From: Bacillota bacterium
GTDB lineage: Bacteria; Bacillota; Clostridia; Christensenellales; JAEXRW01
Length of the DNA stretch: 64,000 nt
Assembly: GCA_023454175.1 (NCBI GenBank)
Contig: JAEXRW010000009.1
Coordinates: 1 to 64,000 of the forward strand
Direction of reading: 5' to 3'
Part shown: in pieces, positions 8,787 through 17,741 of the stretch
Layout: each line of letters opens with the position of its first letter
How positions within the stretch are numbered: the stretch's first letter is position 1
Notes under the pieces: model-generated
What the model saw: the letters and a program-made list of their open reading frames with translations, nothing else
Told to the model about the DNA's origin: nothing
Database searches by the model: none
Translations under genes and position numbers: made by a program

Positions 8787-8815
8787 ATTATAATCATCCA
8801 TTTTGGATCTGTAAA
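8787..8815 (-). promoter_or_regulatory. Promoter of the 78-aa protein gene
   Basis: TTTACA (8815-8810), 17-base spacer, TATAAT (8792-8787). Confidence 0.65.
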
Positions 8816-8876
8816 CAGATATATCCAGTGTTTCCGCACTTCAGTTTATGCGCCGCAGGGTCATTTGATACGGCCT

Positions 8877-11006
8877 TTATGCTGGCGCGGTGGATTCATT
8901 CTCCTCCAATGCGGCGCTGGGCATACAGATGCTGGCGTTGCTTTCCCGCATGTTCGCGATGATATCGCAAAGTGAGGCCGCGATGCATACGCCGATATCC
9001 TTTTCCAGCTGATCGTTGATGAGGACCCCCTTTTCGCGGTCCGCGCTTTTGAGGAATATGTAGAAAGGCGGCATGCCCTGGGCTTCCTTGACGAGGATAT
9101 CCACCACCCGGGATACCCTTCCGATCTCCTCCGTGGTGTATTTGTCCTCCGCATCATGGCTTTGCCGGTACAGGTACAGTTCGTCCACGCCAAATTTCGG
9201 TTTGCGGTATTCCACGATGGCATGGCCGATGTTGTTTTCCAGGTGGTAGCGCTCCACCGTGTTCAGCGTCTCATGGATCCTGCCCGCGATGATCTTTCGC
9301 ACGTCCTTCCTTGCATCCTTGGATTTGTTGAAAAAGGTCTCCAGCCACATGATGATCTCCGTGGTGAATGTCGTATCGTCATTCGGCTTGTTTTTTCTTA
9401 GGCGGCTGATCCGGTTGTAAAAGCCATAAAATCCTGTCAGGAATTCTCCCGAAGCGCATATATCGCACATTTTGCATGGCTTCCTGTGTCTGTTGCAGTT
9501 CTTGGCCGCTTCACGGATCTCCTCGATCTTCGGGTCTGCAAACAGCCTTTTCAGTTCCTGGATCATGTATTGGGTTATGTTGTTGAAATCGCTTGCCGAT
9601 TTGATATAGGAATAGAAATGCTTCCGGTTTGAAAGGAACTCTTCCAGGAAGGCCAGTTCCAGTGGGCTCTTCCTGCTGTCCGAGATGTAGGCGTGTTTCA
9701 ATATCGTCAGCAGCCAGTGGTCGTCCCACTGGATCAGCATGTTGGACGCGCTGAAGTTGGAGTACTGGGGCGAAAGCGCCTTCCACAGCCCCGAGATGTC
9801 TGTGGGCAGCACCCGGATCGTGCCGGTCTCCGGCTCCGGGCTGCCCAGGTAGTCCAGGGACAGGTCCCGGATGATGCTTTGCAGCAGCGTATCCGTTTTC
9901 ACCACACGGTGGTGGAATACGATATCCTTGTACACCCGCCACCGCCGGATGAGGAAATCCTCGATGATCGGCAGGTTTTTCATATGGAAGACAAAGATGA
10001 AATACGTCCCCGTTTCCTCCGCCACCCTCACCAGCGCCATGGTGGATAGCAGTCGGCTGTAGTTGATCTTGCCCGTGTCGATGCCGCTGTTGCGCGGGTC
10101 GCGCGAAGCGTAGTCCAGCCTGTCCCCGTCCATGGTGCCCGATATCAGCGCGTGCAGGCACGCAAAATACGAGTCTTTCTGGTAGCCGAATACCCCGGAT
10201 TCCGTTTCATACAGGATGGACATCACCATCCGTTTGATCAGGTGGGCATATACAAACTGCTCACACGCTGCCTGCAGGTCATCGTCGGCGTCCTCCAGCA
10301 CTTTTCTGCGCAGCTCGCTCACGATGGACCTGGTTAGGTCGCAGCCGATGGCCTCGTGCAGCTCCTTGTTTGCGTACCGTTTGAGGATCTCGGTGAAATG
10401 CTTCTGCCGGTTGGTATGCCTTGGCAGGCCCGCCACCTTTTCCACCACCGCGTTCAGCGCGTACTCCACCACGTGGCTGAAAGGCGGGTGCCCCAGGTCG
10501 TGCAGCAGCGCCACGATGCGGATGGACTGGAGGATCACCTGGTATGCGAAAAGGAACTTGGGCTCTAACCTTGCCGAGGAAATATCGTCGAAGATCGCGT
10601 CTTCTACCGTGATCTGCGTCAGTTTTTCTTTCAGCTCGGCTTCCTCGTTCACGCTGTACATTTCATTGAACGTCTGGCTGATCTCGCAAAATTTGAAATC
10701 GTCCTCGTCCAGCAGCTTTTCGATCCATGATGTGAAATAGGTATACGCGGTATTGAGGAAATCGCTTTGGTCCTGCGCAGTGGCGTTGCAGATACCATAG
10801 TAAAACATCTCTCCGCACAGGTGCATGGTGCCGATGGAGTGCTCAAACCGGCTGGTGTGGTTGGAGGGAAAGGTGAGGTAGACGGTGGAGTTTTGCAATA
10901 CGCCATGAAGCCTGTTGTACGCAGGCATCGAAATGATCGTCTTTTCCAGTTCGCTGATCCGGATGGTCCCGTGCAGAGAGTCGGTGATGAGGTTGATCTT
11001 TTTCAT
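8877..11006 (-). CDS. HD-domain phosphohydrolase (dGTPase/SAMHD1-like)
   Basis: 709 residues from ATG 11006, chosen because GAGGT lies 6 bases upstream and because the longer frame (ATG 11039) overlaps the promoter. N-terminal half: SRFEHSIGTMHL and later LLHDLGHPPFSHVVEYAL provide the H...HD metal ligands, and GDRLDYASRD the distal D, as in COG1078-type HD phosphohydrolases that act on (deoxy)nucleotides. The C-terminal third has a Cys/His-rich CNRHRKPCKMCDICASGEF segment that could bind zinc or a cluster, and no recognised domain after it. The protein is longer than ordinary dGTPases (about 430-500), so a regulatory or nucleic-acid-binding tail is likely. Substrate unknown. Confidence 0.8.
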   Translation of the reverse strand: MKKINLITDSLHGTIRISELEKTIISMPAYNRLHGVLQNSTVYLTFPSNHTSRFEHSIGTMHLCGEMFYYGICNATAQDQSDFLNTAYTYFTSWIEKLLDEDDFKFCEISQTFNEMYSVNEEAELKEKLTQITVEDAIFDDISSARLEPKFLFAYQVILQSIRIVALLHDLGHPPFSHVVEYALNAVVEKVAGLPRHTNRQKHFTEILKRYANKELHEAIGCDLTRSIVSELRRKVLEDADDDLQAACEQFVYAHLIKRMVMSILYETESGVFGYQKDSYFACLHALISGTMDGDRLDYASRDPRNSGIDTGKINYSRLLSTMALVRVAEETGTYFIFVFHMKNLPIIEDFLIRRWRVYKDIVFHHRVVKTDTLLQSIIRDLSLDYLGSPEPETGTIRVLPTDISGLWKALSPQYSNFSASNMLIQWDDHWLLTILKHAYISDSRKSPLELAFLEEFLSNRKHFYSYIKSASDFNNITQYMIQELKRLFADPKIEEIREAAKNCNRHRKPCKMCDICASGEFLTGFYGFYNRISRLRKNKPNDDTTFTTEIIMWLETFFNKSKDARKDVRKIIAGRIHETLNTVERYHLENNIGHAIVEYRKPKFGVDELYLYRQSHDAEDKYTTEEIGRVSRVVDILVKEAQGMPPFYIFLKSADREKGVLINDQLEKDIGVCIAASLCDIIANMRESNASICMPSAALEENESTAPA

Positions 11007-11041
11007 AAGTACCTCGGGTGCAGGGAGCCTCTGTGACATAT

Positions 11042-11070
11042 ATTATAATATTGTTTGCAAATCTTAACAA
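11042..11070 (-). promoter_or_regulatory. Promoter of the HD-domain gene
   Basis: TTGTTA (11070-11065), 17-base spacer, TATAAT (11047-11042). Predicted start point near 11036, downstream of the longer in-frame ATG. Confidence 0.55.
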
Positions 11071-11182
11071 TACAAATCGCTCGCCATGATTCGCCAATGT
11101 TCTCCCTTGCTTGTATCCTCCGTTGCCCTCTTATATTCCTTCTATTGCCCTTTCGGTATCATTTCTCTCCACTCCGCAAACC

Positions 11183-11208
11183 GTAGGGTCGGCCCTGTGT
11201 GGCCGACC
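11183..11208 (+). repeat. REP hairpin 1
   Basis: GTAG followed by a perfect 8-bp stem GGTCGGCC / GGCCGACC with loop CTGTGT. The GTAG foot is the mark of REP elements recognised by RAYT transposases. Confidence 0.85.
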
Positions 11209-11231
11209 GGTTCTGTTGTTTATCCTAGAAC

Positions 11232-11257
11232 CGCGGGTCGGCCATGTGTGGCCGACT
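11232..11257 (+). repeat. REP hairpin 2, degenerate
   Basis: GGTCGGCC / GGCCGACT, loop ATGTGT. The GTAG foot has lost one base (GCG instead of GTAG). It follows REP 1 at about 50 bases with the shared spacer TTCTGTTGTTTATCCTA. Confidence 0.75.
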
Positions 11258-11339
11258 GGTCTTTGCTGTAGAGATCATATAGTATATAATGTTAATAATA
11301 GATGAATCTCCTGTTATTTCTTTATGCTGTTAAGCGAGT

Positions 11340-11837
11340 GTGAGAAAATTGAAATACCCCCAACGGAAAAGATTGCGTTTGAAAGATTATGATTACAGTA
11401 AAAATAACGCTTATTATATAACGATATGCACCTACAAACGTCAACAATTGTTTGGCGAAATCGCGGGGGCGGTTTTGTGTGACCGGCCAAATAATCCCGC
11501 CGCGATGGTGAATAAATGGTTGTTTGAAATTGAAAATAAATATTCGGGTGTAAATATCCTTAAATACGCTATTATGCCAGACCATATGCATTTCATTCTG
11601 TCATTAACGGGGGATCATACAGGGTCACCTCTGCCGTGTATTATCGACTGGTTCAAAACCATGACAACCAACGAATACATCCGCGGTGTAAAAAGCAACC
11701 TGTTTCCCCCTTTTGACAGGCATATATGGCAAAGCAATTATTACGAACATATCATTCGCAACGAGCAGGAATACCAGGAAATCTGGGAATACATTGATAC
11801 CAATACCTTGAAATGGGATGAGGATGCGAGGTTATAG
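11340..11837 (+). CDS. REP-associated tyrosine transposase (RAYT, Y1/IS200-like)
   Basis: 165 residues. The HUH motif is visible as PDHMHFIL, and the catalytic tyrosine lies in HIWQSNYYEHIIRN near residue 138. Start context is a GTG with a weak AAGCGAG site. RAYTs are domesticated single-strand DNA transposases that act on REP hairpins; length and motifs fit the group. The gene is bracketed by five REP hairpins in one orientation, two upstream and three downstream, forming a complete REP/RAYT unit. The base composition is richer in A+T than the neighbours, consistent with transfer. Confidence 0.9.
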   Translation: MRKLKYPQRKRLRLKDYDYSKNNAYYITICTYKRQQLFGEIAGAVLCDRPNNPAAMVNKWLFEIENKYSGVNILKYAIMPDHMHFILSLTGDHTGSPLPCIIDWFKTMTTNEYIRGVKSNLFPPFDRHIWQSNYYEHIIRNEQEYQEIWEYIDTNTLKWDEDARL

Positions 11838-11860
11838 TAAATTAATATCTATTTGATACC

Positions 11861-11886
11861 GTAGGGTCGGCCCTGTGTGGCCGACC
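11861..11886 (+). repeat. REP hairpin 3
   Basis: GTAG plus GGTCGGCC-CTGTGT-GGCCGACC, identical to REP 1, 23 bases after the transposase stop. Confidence 0.85.
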
Positions 11887-11926
11887 GTTCTATGTCGTCC
11901 TGAACAGCCGTCTTATCTCATATACC

Positions 11927-11952
11927 GTAGGGTCGGCCCTGTGTGGCCGACC
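11927..11952 (+). repeat. REP hairpin 4
   Basis: Identical core to REP 1, same orientation, followed by the spacer CTTCTGTTGTTTATCCTAT. Confidence 0.85.
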
Positions 11953-11976
11953 GGCTTCTGTTGTTTATCCTATACC

Positions 11977-12002
11977 GTAGGGTCGGCCCTGTGTGGCCGA
12001 CC
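11977..12002 (+). repeat. REP hairpin 5
   Basis: Identical core, 50 bases after REP 4. It lies immediately downstream of the typA stop codon and could serve as its 3' stem-loop. Confidence 0.85.
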
Positions 12003-12007
12003 GTTTC

Positions 12008-13837
12008 TTATGTTGTCCTGTTCAGCAGCTTGATCCGCTGCTCTTTCGATAACACCATCTTCCGCAGCCGTATGCTCTTCGGCGTTGCCTCCATCAGCTC
12101 GTCGTCCGCGATGAATTCCAGGCTCTGTTCCAGGCTGAATATCACCGGCGGCGTCAGTTTCAGCGCCTCGTCCGAGCCGGATGCGCGCATGTTGGTCATA
12201 TGCTTCTTCTTGCACACGTTCACCACCAGGTCCCCGGATTTGGCGTTTTCCCCCACCACCATGCCTTCATACACCTTCGCCCCCGGGTTGACGAATAGCG
12301 TGCCCCGCTCCTGCGCGTTGAAGAGGCCGTATCCCGTCGCCTCCCCCGCCTCCCACGCCACCAGGGAGCCGCGGGACCGCTCCGCGATGTCCCCGCGGTA
12401 CGGCTCGTACCCGTGAAAGATATGGTTCAGGATGCCGTTGCCCTTGGTGTCGGTGAGGAATTCCGTCCTGTACCCCATCAGGCCCCGCGCGGGGATGGTG
12501 AATTCCAGCCGGATTCCCCCCTGCCCGTCGGGTTCCATGTTGACCATCTCGGCCTTGCGGGAGCCCAGCTTTTCCATCACCGGCCCCAGGAATTCTTCGG
12601 GCACGTTGATGAGGAGCAACTCGATCGGTTCCAGGGTCTTCCCGTTTTCCTCTTTGTAAATGACCTTCGGGCGGGATACCTGGAATTCGTAGTCCTGCCG
12701 CCGCATCGTCTCGATGAGGATCGAGAGGTGCAGTTCCCCCCTGCCGGAGACTTTGAATGTATCCGGGGAGTCCGTCTCCTCCACCTTCATGCTGATGTTC
12801 GTCTCCACCTCGCGGAAGAGGCGCTCGCGCAGGTTGCGGGAGGTCACGTATTTGCCTTCCTTCCCCGCGAACGGGCTGTTGTTCACGATGAAGTTCATGG
12901 AGATCGTGGGTTCGTCTATTTTGATAAAGGGCAGCGGTTCGATGTGTTCCGGGTCGCACAGCGTCTCGCCGATGTTGATGGACCCCAGGCCCGATACGGC
13001 GATGATGTCGCCCAGTCCCGCTTCCTCCACTTCGATTCGTTTGAGTCCGGTGAATTGGTACAGCCGGGCCACCTTGACCGGCACCTGCTCCCCGTCGTTG
13101 CGGCAGAGTACAGCCTGCATGCCGTATTTGATAGTTCCCCGTTCGATGCGCCCGATCCCGATGCGCCCGATATAGTCGTCGTAGTCGATTGTAGAAAATA
13201 GCAATTGTAATGGGCCTTCCCTGTCGCCCTTCGGCGCCGGCACGTGGTTGATGATGGTCTCAAATAGGTCCGTCAGGTCCTTCCCGTCCACCCCGCGCTC
13301 CATCGAGGCGTAGCCTTCCCGCGCCGATGCGTACACCACCGGGTAATCCAGCTGGTGCGCCTCAGCACCCAATTCTATAAGTAATTCCATGACTTCGTCG
13401 ATGACTTCGTGCGGCCGCGCCCCCGGCCTGTCGATCTTGTTGATCACCACGATAGGCTGCTTGCCCAGGCTCAGCGCCTTCTTCATCACGAAGCGCGTCT
13501 GCGGCATGCACCCTTCAAAGGCATCGACCAGTAATAGGACGCCGTCCACCATCGTCAATATGCGTTCCACTTCCCCGCCGAAATCGGCATGGCCCGGCGT
13601 GTCCACGATGTTGATCTTGATGCCCTTGTAGGAGATGGCCGTGTTCTTGGAGAGGATGGTGATGCCCCGCTCCCGCTCCAGGTCGTTGCTGTCCATCACC
13701 CGTTCCGCCACGTTTTCATTCGCGCGGAAAATGCCGCTCTGCCGCAGCATCTGGTCCACCAGCGTCGTCTTGCCGTGGTCCACGTGCGCGATGATGGCGA
13801 TATTTCGTATGTCTTCCCGTACTTCCACTTTTCTCAT
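12008..13837 (-). CDS. typA: Translational GTPase TypA/BipA
   Basis: 609 residues, full length. G1 is AHVDHGKTT, the switch region is RGITILSKNTA, G3 is DTPGHADFGGEVE and G4 is NKIDRPGARP. EF-G-like domains follow, then the BipA-specific C terminus (MGYRTEFLTDTKGNGILNHIF). TypA is a ribosome-associated GTPase involved in 50S assembly and stress adaptation. The ATG at 13837 sits only 1 base after AAGGA, while an in-frame GTG at 13828 lies 10 bases after it; the true start may be the GTG. A REP hairpin lies directly after the stop codon. Confidence 0.95.
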   Translation of the reverse strand: MRKVEVREDIRNIAIIAHVDHGKTTLVDQMLRQSGIFRANENVAERVMDSNDLERERGITILSKNTAISYKGIKINIVDTPGHADFGGEVERILTMVDGVLLLVDAFEGCMPQTRFVMKKALSLGKQPIVVINKIDRPGARPHEVIDEVMELLIELGAEAHQLDYPVVYASAREGYASMERGVDGKDLTDLFETIINHVPAPKGDREGPLQLLFSTIDYDDYIGRIGIGRIERGTIKYGMQAVLCRNDGEQVPVKVARLYQFTGLKRIEVEEAGLGDIIAVSGLGSINIGETLCDPEHIEPLPFIKIDEPTISMNFIVNNSPFAGKEGKYVTSRNLRERLFREVETNISMKVEETDSPDTFKVSGRGELHLSILIETMRRQDYEFQVSRPKVIYKEENGKTLEPIELLLINVPEEFLGPVMEKLGSRKAEMVNMEPDGQGGIRLEFTIPARGLMGYRTEFLTDTKGNGILNHIFHGYEPYRGDIAERSRGSLVAWEAGEATGYGLFNAQERGTLFVNPGAKVYEGMVVGENAKSGDLVVNVCKKKHMTNMRASGSDEALKLTPPVIFSLEQSLEFIADDELMEATPKSIRLRKMVLSKEQRIKLLNRTT

Positions 13838-14322
13838 TCCTTATATAAAATCAATCTTTTTCGATATTTTTACAACGCTTTATTATACCACTCTTTTCAT
13901 TGTTGTCAAAAAGAAAGCAGTGTATATCATTCATCAGGTTACAAGGAACGCATTTGACACCTCCGCTTCTTCAAAAAAGCAGGCCCGGTGGTCCGTACCC
14001 CGTAAGCATATTCTTGGCTCCACCCGGCGCGCACGCTTGTGAGAGGAGCCGGCGCAAATGTGATTCCAATTGGTCAAATGGAATCACTATGATGGCCGGA
14101 TGCGGTGTAATCTGTCTGTTTTTTAAAACTGTCAGCTTGCTAATATCTGCAACCTGTTTCCAGTCAATAAACATTTTTACTATCCCTCTAGGTACTCTTT
14201 GATGAATTAGCCTCTGTCAAACCGCCTGCAAATGCACATTTGCTCGTTTTATCGTGCGTAGGGTCGTTTGATACGTCGCTTGTCCAGGTCCTATACTTGT
14301 AACCGGAATAACTTGTTTTAAG
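13838..14322. other. Intergenic stretch carrying a dispersed palindromic repeat
   Basis: No gene recognised. About 13969-14107 is a copy of dispersed repeat family B (separate entry). The remainder is AT-rich with no clear signal. Confidence 0.5.
13969..14107. repeat. Dispersed repeat family B, copy 1
   Basis: Core TGATTCCAATT-GGTCAA-TGGAATCA (14061-14086) flanked by GGAGCCGGCGCAAATG and CTATGATGGCCGGATG. The same layout recurs at 31513-31592 and 48276-48374. Confidence 0.7.
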
Positions 14323-14334
14323 GTGGTCTTGAAT

Positions 14335-14532
14335 ATGTTGTGCGCTTGCTGGGAAGGCAGCCTTCCCGCCTCCTGCGCCAGGTGCCGCTACGTGCAGTAC
14401 CGCGAGGATAACCTGCTGGGCTCCGAGATGTGGGCCGAATGCGTTTTTACCAAAGAGGTCGTGGACAAAGACCAGATCGCATATCATACGCGCCGCAGCC
14501 CCAATTGTCCCCTGGCCGAACAAAAGAAATAG
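14335..14532 (+). CDS. Small cysteine-rich hypothetical protein, 65 aa
   Basis: The start ATG 14335 follows AAGGTGG by 8 bases. The sequence has CARCRYVQYRED near the N terminus, CVFT in the middle and NCPLAEQKK at the end, a spacing that suggests a small zinc-binding fold. No family was identified and no terminator is evident, so it could still be a chance frame. It is convergent with the cell-wall peptidase gene. Confidence 0.45.
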   Translation: MLCACWEGSLPASCARCRYVQYREDNLLGSEMWAECVFTKEVVDKDQIAYHTRRSPNCPLAEQKK

Positions 14533-14593
14533 GGTCGCCCCTGTTTTATAACACTTGAAGGGCTCGGGTAGGCAGCCAAATGGAATTTGTGCT

Positions 14594-14682
14594 CTCCCGC
14601 AGGACAATAGAAATCATGCAAAGGGGGTAATACCCCTTTTGCATTCCGCAACTGTTAACTATTAACTTTTAACTATTAACTA
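14594..14682 (-). repeat. Stop-anchored heptad element 1 (family A)
   Basis: On the minus strand the TAG stop of the peptidase gene begins an array of TAGTTAA-type heptads (about 5 units). GCGGAATGC follows, then a GGGGTATTACCCC palindrome, GCATGATTTCTAT and CCTGCGGG. Confidence 0.75.
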
Positions 14683-15522
14683 TCTTGGTGGTCTCGCCCC
14701 TTCCAGCAATTGTGCCGTGGTCAGGCCAAATGTGTATTGGAAATGCGGCATGTCGATGAGGTTCACCTTCACCGTCTGCCAGTTGCCGCCCCATTCCAGC
14801 CCCACCTGCTCCCCGATCCGCCCCATGCGGGTGAAAAGCGCCGTGTCGTTGTAGTCCACCTGCCCGTTCTTCAGCGGCACCGCGTCGAAGGCCAGCGCCC
14901 ACGTGTGGTACGAGTCCCCGCCCATGGCGTCGGTGACGATGGGTCCCGGCGCCGTCCGTCCCTGCGCGTACAGGCGGTCCTGTTCGTCCCAGCTGCGGAA
15001 GACCGATATGATCTTCACGTCCAGCCCGTTCGCCTTCGCCTGCTCCAGGAATCGTCTCGCCAGTGTAGCCACATACGGGTCCAGCGCGTCGATGCTGTTG
15101 TTGGTCGGCCGCCTGCTGAAATCGTCCCGCGGGTTGGGGTTCCACATCTGCTGCCGGGTCCGTGGGGTGATGGTCCCCGTCACAGCCAGGCCGTTCACGC
15201 TCTGGAATCTTCGTACCGCGTCCGTCGTTTTCGCCCCGAAGATCCCGTCTGCCGGGCCGGGGATGTAGTTCAGCGAATCCAGCTTGCTTTGTACCCGTTT
15301 CACCTCGTTGGTCAGCGCCCCCCACGTGAGGGGCCCCACGATGCCGTCGGGTTGCAGCCGGTGCTCCGCCTGGAAGGCCTCCACCGCCTCCAGCGTCTTC
15401 TCGTCAAATACCCCGGTGGGCTGCATCCCGTTGAAGGTATAGTTCAGCCCGATCAGGTTGTTCTGCAGTAACCTTACCGACGGCCCTTCGTAGTACCGCC
15501 GCAATACGGGAAGAGTAGGCAT
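14680..15522 (-). CDS. Peptidoglycan-binding M15-family peptidase (D,D-/L,D-carboxypeptidase-like)
   Basis: 280 residues from ATG 15522, chosen because AAGGTG lies 9 bases upstream. Two PG_binding_1 repeats cover about 10-70 (VRLLQNNLIGLNY ... PDGIVGPLTWGAL) and 72-130 (VQSKLDSLNYIPG ... GTITPRTRQQM). A VanY/CwlK-like M15 domain follows, with metal ligands in SYHTWALAFD (the usual glycine replaced by alanine) and DMPHFQY. No signal peptide is visible, which is common for spore or prophage-type lytic enzymes of this kind. It probably cleaves peptide cross-links in the wall or spore cortex. The stop codon is the first triplet of a heptad repeat array. Confidence 0.85.
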   Translation of the reverse strand: MPTLPVLRRYYEGPSVRLLQNNLIGLNYTFNGMQPTGVFDEKTLEAVEAFQAEHRLQPDGIVGPLTWGALTNEVKRVQSKLDSLNYIPGPADGIFGAKTTDAVRRFQSVNGLAVTGTITPRTRQQMWNPNPRDDFSRRPTNNSIDALDPYVATLARRFLEQAKANGLDVKIISVFRSWDEQDRLYAQGRTAPGPIVTDAMGGDSYHTWALAFDAVPLKNGQVDYNDTALFTRMGRIGEQVGLEWGGNWQTVKVNLIDMPHFQYTFGLTTAQLLEGARPPR

Positions 15523-15619
15523 GTTAACTATCACCTTATCTCAGATCATTTCATAGTCAGGATATGTTGCCTTTGTTTGGATGTGAGTACTTGCGCTTCT
15601 TGTGAGGGTTCAATGAAAA

Positions 15620-15643
15620 ACCCCGCAGTTGGCTGCAGGGTAC
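15620..15643 (-). terminator. Terminator of the serine hydrolase gene
   Basis: Minus-strand ACCCTGCAG-CCAA-CTGCGGGGT followed by TTTTC. Confidence 0.75.
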
Positions 15644-15679
15644 TTCATCGTTTTACCTATATCAGAACGGCGAAAAAAC

Positions 15680-17473
15680 CTAATCTCTGAATACGCTGTC
15701 ATCCATGGTATCGGCATGCTCGATCTGGTAAAAGTCGATCTCCCATCCGGTCCTGCGGGTGGTGAATGGCAGCATCACGCCGTCCACTTCTTTGTACTGG
15801 TCGAAATAGGTGCGGATATACTGCACCAGCGGCGTTTTCACGGTCCGGTCGATCCGCACCGGCATCATGCTTTCTTTGGAGAGGAATACCCGGTTTTCTT
15901 TGGTCTTGTCCTCCAGCACGTAGCAGGGCTGCCCGCCGAGCGTCGCTTCGCACACCACGGTCATATCGCCAAGCGCCTTTGGCAGGTGCATCGGGGGGGC
16001 CAGCCGGAAGACGTCCTTCCATTCCTCTCCTTGTGCCGCGCTCATCGGCTCTATGCCCGCAGGAGTCTCGATCCGGTAGCGGGTGCCGTCGAAATACTGT
16101 TTCACCGTCCCTCCGGGGATGGTGAATGTCAGCGCCCACTTGTCCGGCGCCTTGCACTGCACGGTGACGGGTATCGTGGTTCCCGTTCGTGTTTTCCAGT
16201 AGCCCTTTCTCACCTGTGCCTTTTGGGCTTCCATCGCTTTCTCTCCCCCTGCCGCCTGCAGGTGATCCCGCCAGATCTTTTCAGCGGAAACGGGCGGCTG
16301 CCCGCTCGCTGCCGTCACGCTCGTCTGGTCAAAAAGCGCCTGTGACAGGGCATGGTTCAGCTGTTCCTCCGGCGCGTTTTCGATATTGCTCAGCACGATG
16401 ATCACCGCATCGTCGTCGGGAAAAATGCAGATGCGCGAGGTGAAACCTTCGATCAGGCCGCTGTGCTCGATCGTCTTGTGCCCTGTGTTCATCCATTCCC
16501 CGCCCGGCCAGATGTACCATCCGTACCCGTAGTTCCCCTCTCCGGGTGTGAACATCTCGTCCAGGCTGGTCTGCGATAGCAGCTTTCCGCCCTGCAGCGC
16601 CTGGCTCCACGTATACATATCTTTAACTGTTGAATAGATATCCCCCGCCCCCAGATTGTCCGCAAGCCCGGTCGCTTCCAGTTGGACCAGTCCCCCATGG
16701 GCAGTGTAGTTTGAAGGGAGTTCCGATAGCGATGTCACGCTGAAAAGGGTCCCGTCCTGCAGGATCTTCCGGTTGATCAGTCCCTTTGCCAGTTCCTTGC
16801 AGGGGGAGAGGCTGGATGAGCCCGTACGCGTCATCCTGAGCGGTCCGAAAACGTTTTCCTGCAGGTACGCCCCGTAGGATTTCCCGGATACCTTTTCCAC
16901 GATGCACGCCAGCAGGAAATAGCCCGTGTTGCTGTAGCTGAACTGCGACCCCGGGGCAAAGAGCAGATCCGTTTCCTCGATGGTATACCGGCCCTGTCCG
17001 TTGTACCTGGTGTGCGTGCTGCGGGGCAGGCCCGATACGTGTTCTAGTAGCTGCCTGATCGTCAGCTCACCCCATTTCTGCAGCTGCGGCAGGTATTTCT
17101 TCGCCGGGTCGTCCAGGTCCAGCTTGTGTTCGTCCCGCAGTTTCAGGATGGCAAAGGCGGTGAATTGCTTGCTCATCGAGGCGATCAGGTACTGTGTCTC
17201 GGCCTTGTTCTCTGCGTTTGTTTCATAGTCGGCCGTGCCGTATCCTTTTGAAAGCAATATCCTGCCGCTTTGGGCCACCAGGACCGAGCCGCTGAACTGG
17301 CCTTCGGCCGTATAGGTTTGCACGATCTGGTCCAGCGCCTTTTCGATGGGCTGGCCAATGTCGCTCTGGCCGGTGCTGCCTGTATCCGCGATGGTGCTCC
17401 TCGAGCATCCGGTGGATACCACAGTGAGCAGCAGGATGGCGATTGCCAAGGTTGATATTCTGTGCTTTTGCAT
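15680..17473 (-). CDS. Beta-lactamase-fold serine hydrolase lipoprotein (class C/PBP4*-like)
   Basis: 597 residues. A lipoprotein signal ends at VVSTGC (Cys23). The beta-lactamase domain (about 45-390) has the SxxK motif S99-M-S-K102 and the YxN motif Y180-S-N182; the third motif is likely EHSGL (residues in IEHSGLIEGFTS). A C-terminal region of about 200 residues, after a PPVSAEKIWRDHLQAAGGEKAMEAQ hinge, is beta-rich and resembles outer-surface lipocalin/LolA-like folds. Such proteins are usually D-aminopeptidases or esterases rather than antibiotic-resistance enzymes. AAAGGAAA precedes the ATG by 9 bases. Divergent from the AraC regulator next to it, which might control it. Confidence 0.85.
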   Translation of the reverse strand: MQKHRISTLAIAILLLTVVSTGCSRSTIADTGSTGQSDIGQPIEKALDQIVQTYTAEGQFSGSVLVAQSGRILLSKGYGTADYETNAENKAETQYLIASMSKQFTAFAILKLRDEHKLDLDDPAKKYLPQLQKWGELTIRQLLEHVSGLPRSTHTRYNGQGRYTIEETDLLFAPGSQFSYSNTGYFLLACIVEKVSGKSYGAYLQENVFGPLRMTRTGSSSLSPCKELAKGLINRKILQDGTLFSVTSLSELPSNYTAHGGLVQLEATGLADNLGAGDIYSTVKDMYTWSQALQGGKLLSQTSLDEMFTPGEGNYGYGWYIWPGGEWMNTGHKTIEHSGLIEGFTSRICIFPDDDAVIIVLSNIENAPEEQLNHALSQALFDQTSVTAASGQPPVSAEKIWRDHLQAAGGEKAMEAQKAQVRKGYWKTRTGTTIPVTVQCKAPDKWALTFTIPGGTVKQYFDGTRYRIETPAGIEPMSAAQGEEWKDVFRLAPPMHLPKALGDMTVVCEATLGGQPCYVLEDKTKENRVFLSKESMMPVRIDRTVKTPLVQYIRTYFDQYKEVDGVMLPFTTRRTGWEIDFYQIEHADTMDDSVFRD

Positions 17474-17649
17474 GATGCATTTCCTTTCGGATCTTATCGT
17501 TCTCTTCCGTCTTTACGCTTGAAAAGAGCGTCCGGCCGCATTCCGATTCCCCGCTCATTCGTACAGCATGTTTTGCATTATACCATATTTTACAATTATA
17601 TTATATATATTAACTTGACGTCTGCAGGACTGTAGAGGCCAGTCGATGC

Positions 17650-17658
17650 TGGTATAAT
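17650..17658 (+). promoter_or_regulatory. Extended -10 promoter of the AraC-family gene
   Basis: TGGTATAAT (TGn plus TATAAT at 17653-17658). TTGACG at 17615-17620 is too far for a normal -35. Confidence 0.45.
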
Positions 17659-17741
17659 GAATACATAAAAGACCGCATGAAATATCAAAATCGCCCTCCC
17701 CTTTTCCTGTATCATCCTTTTGTAAAGGTGGTGGCACGCAC

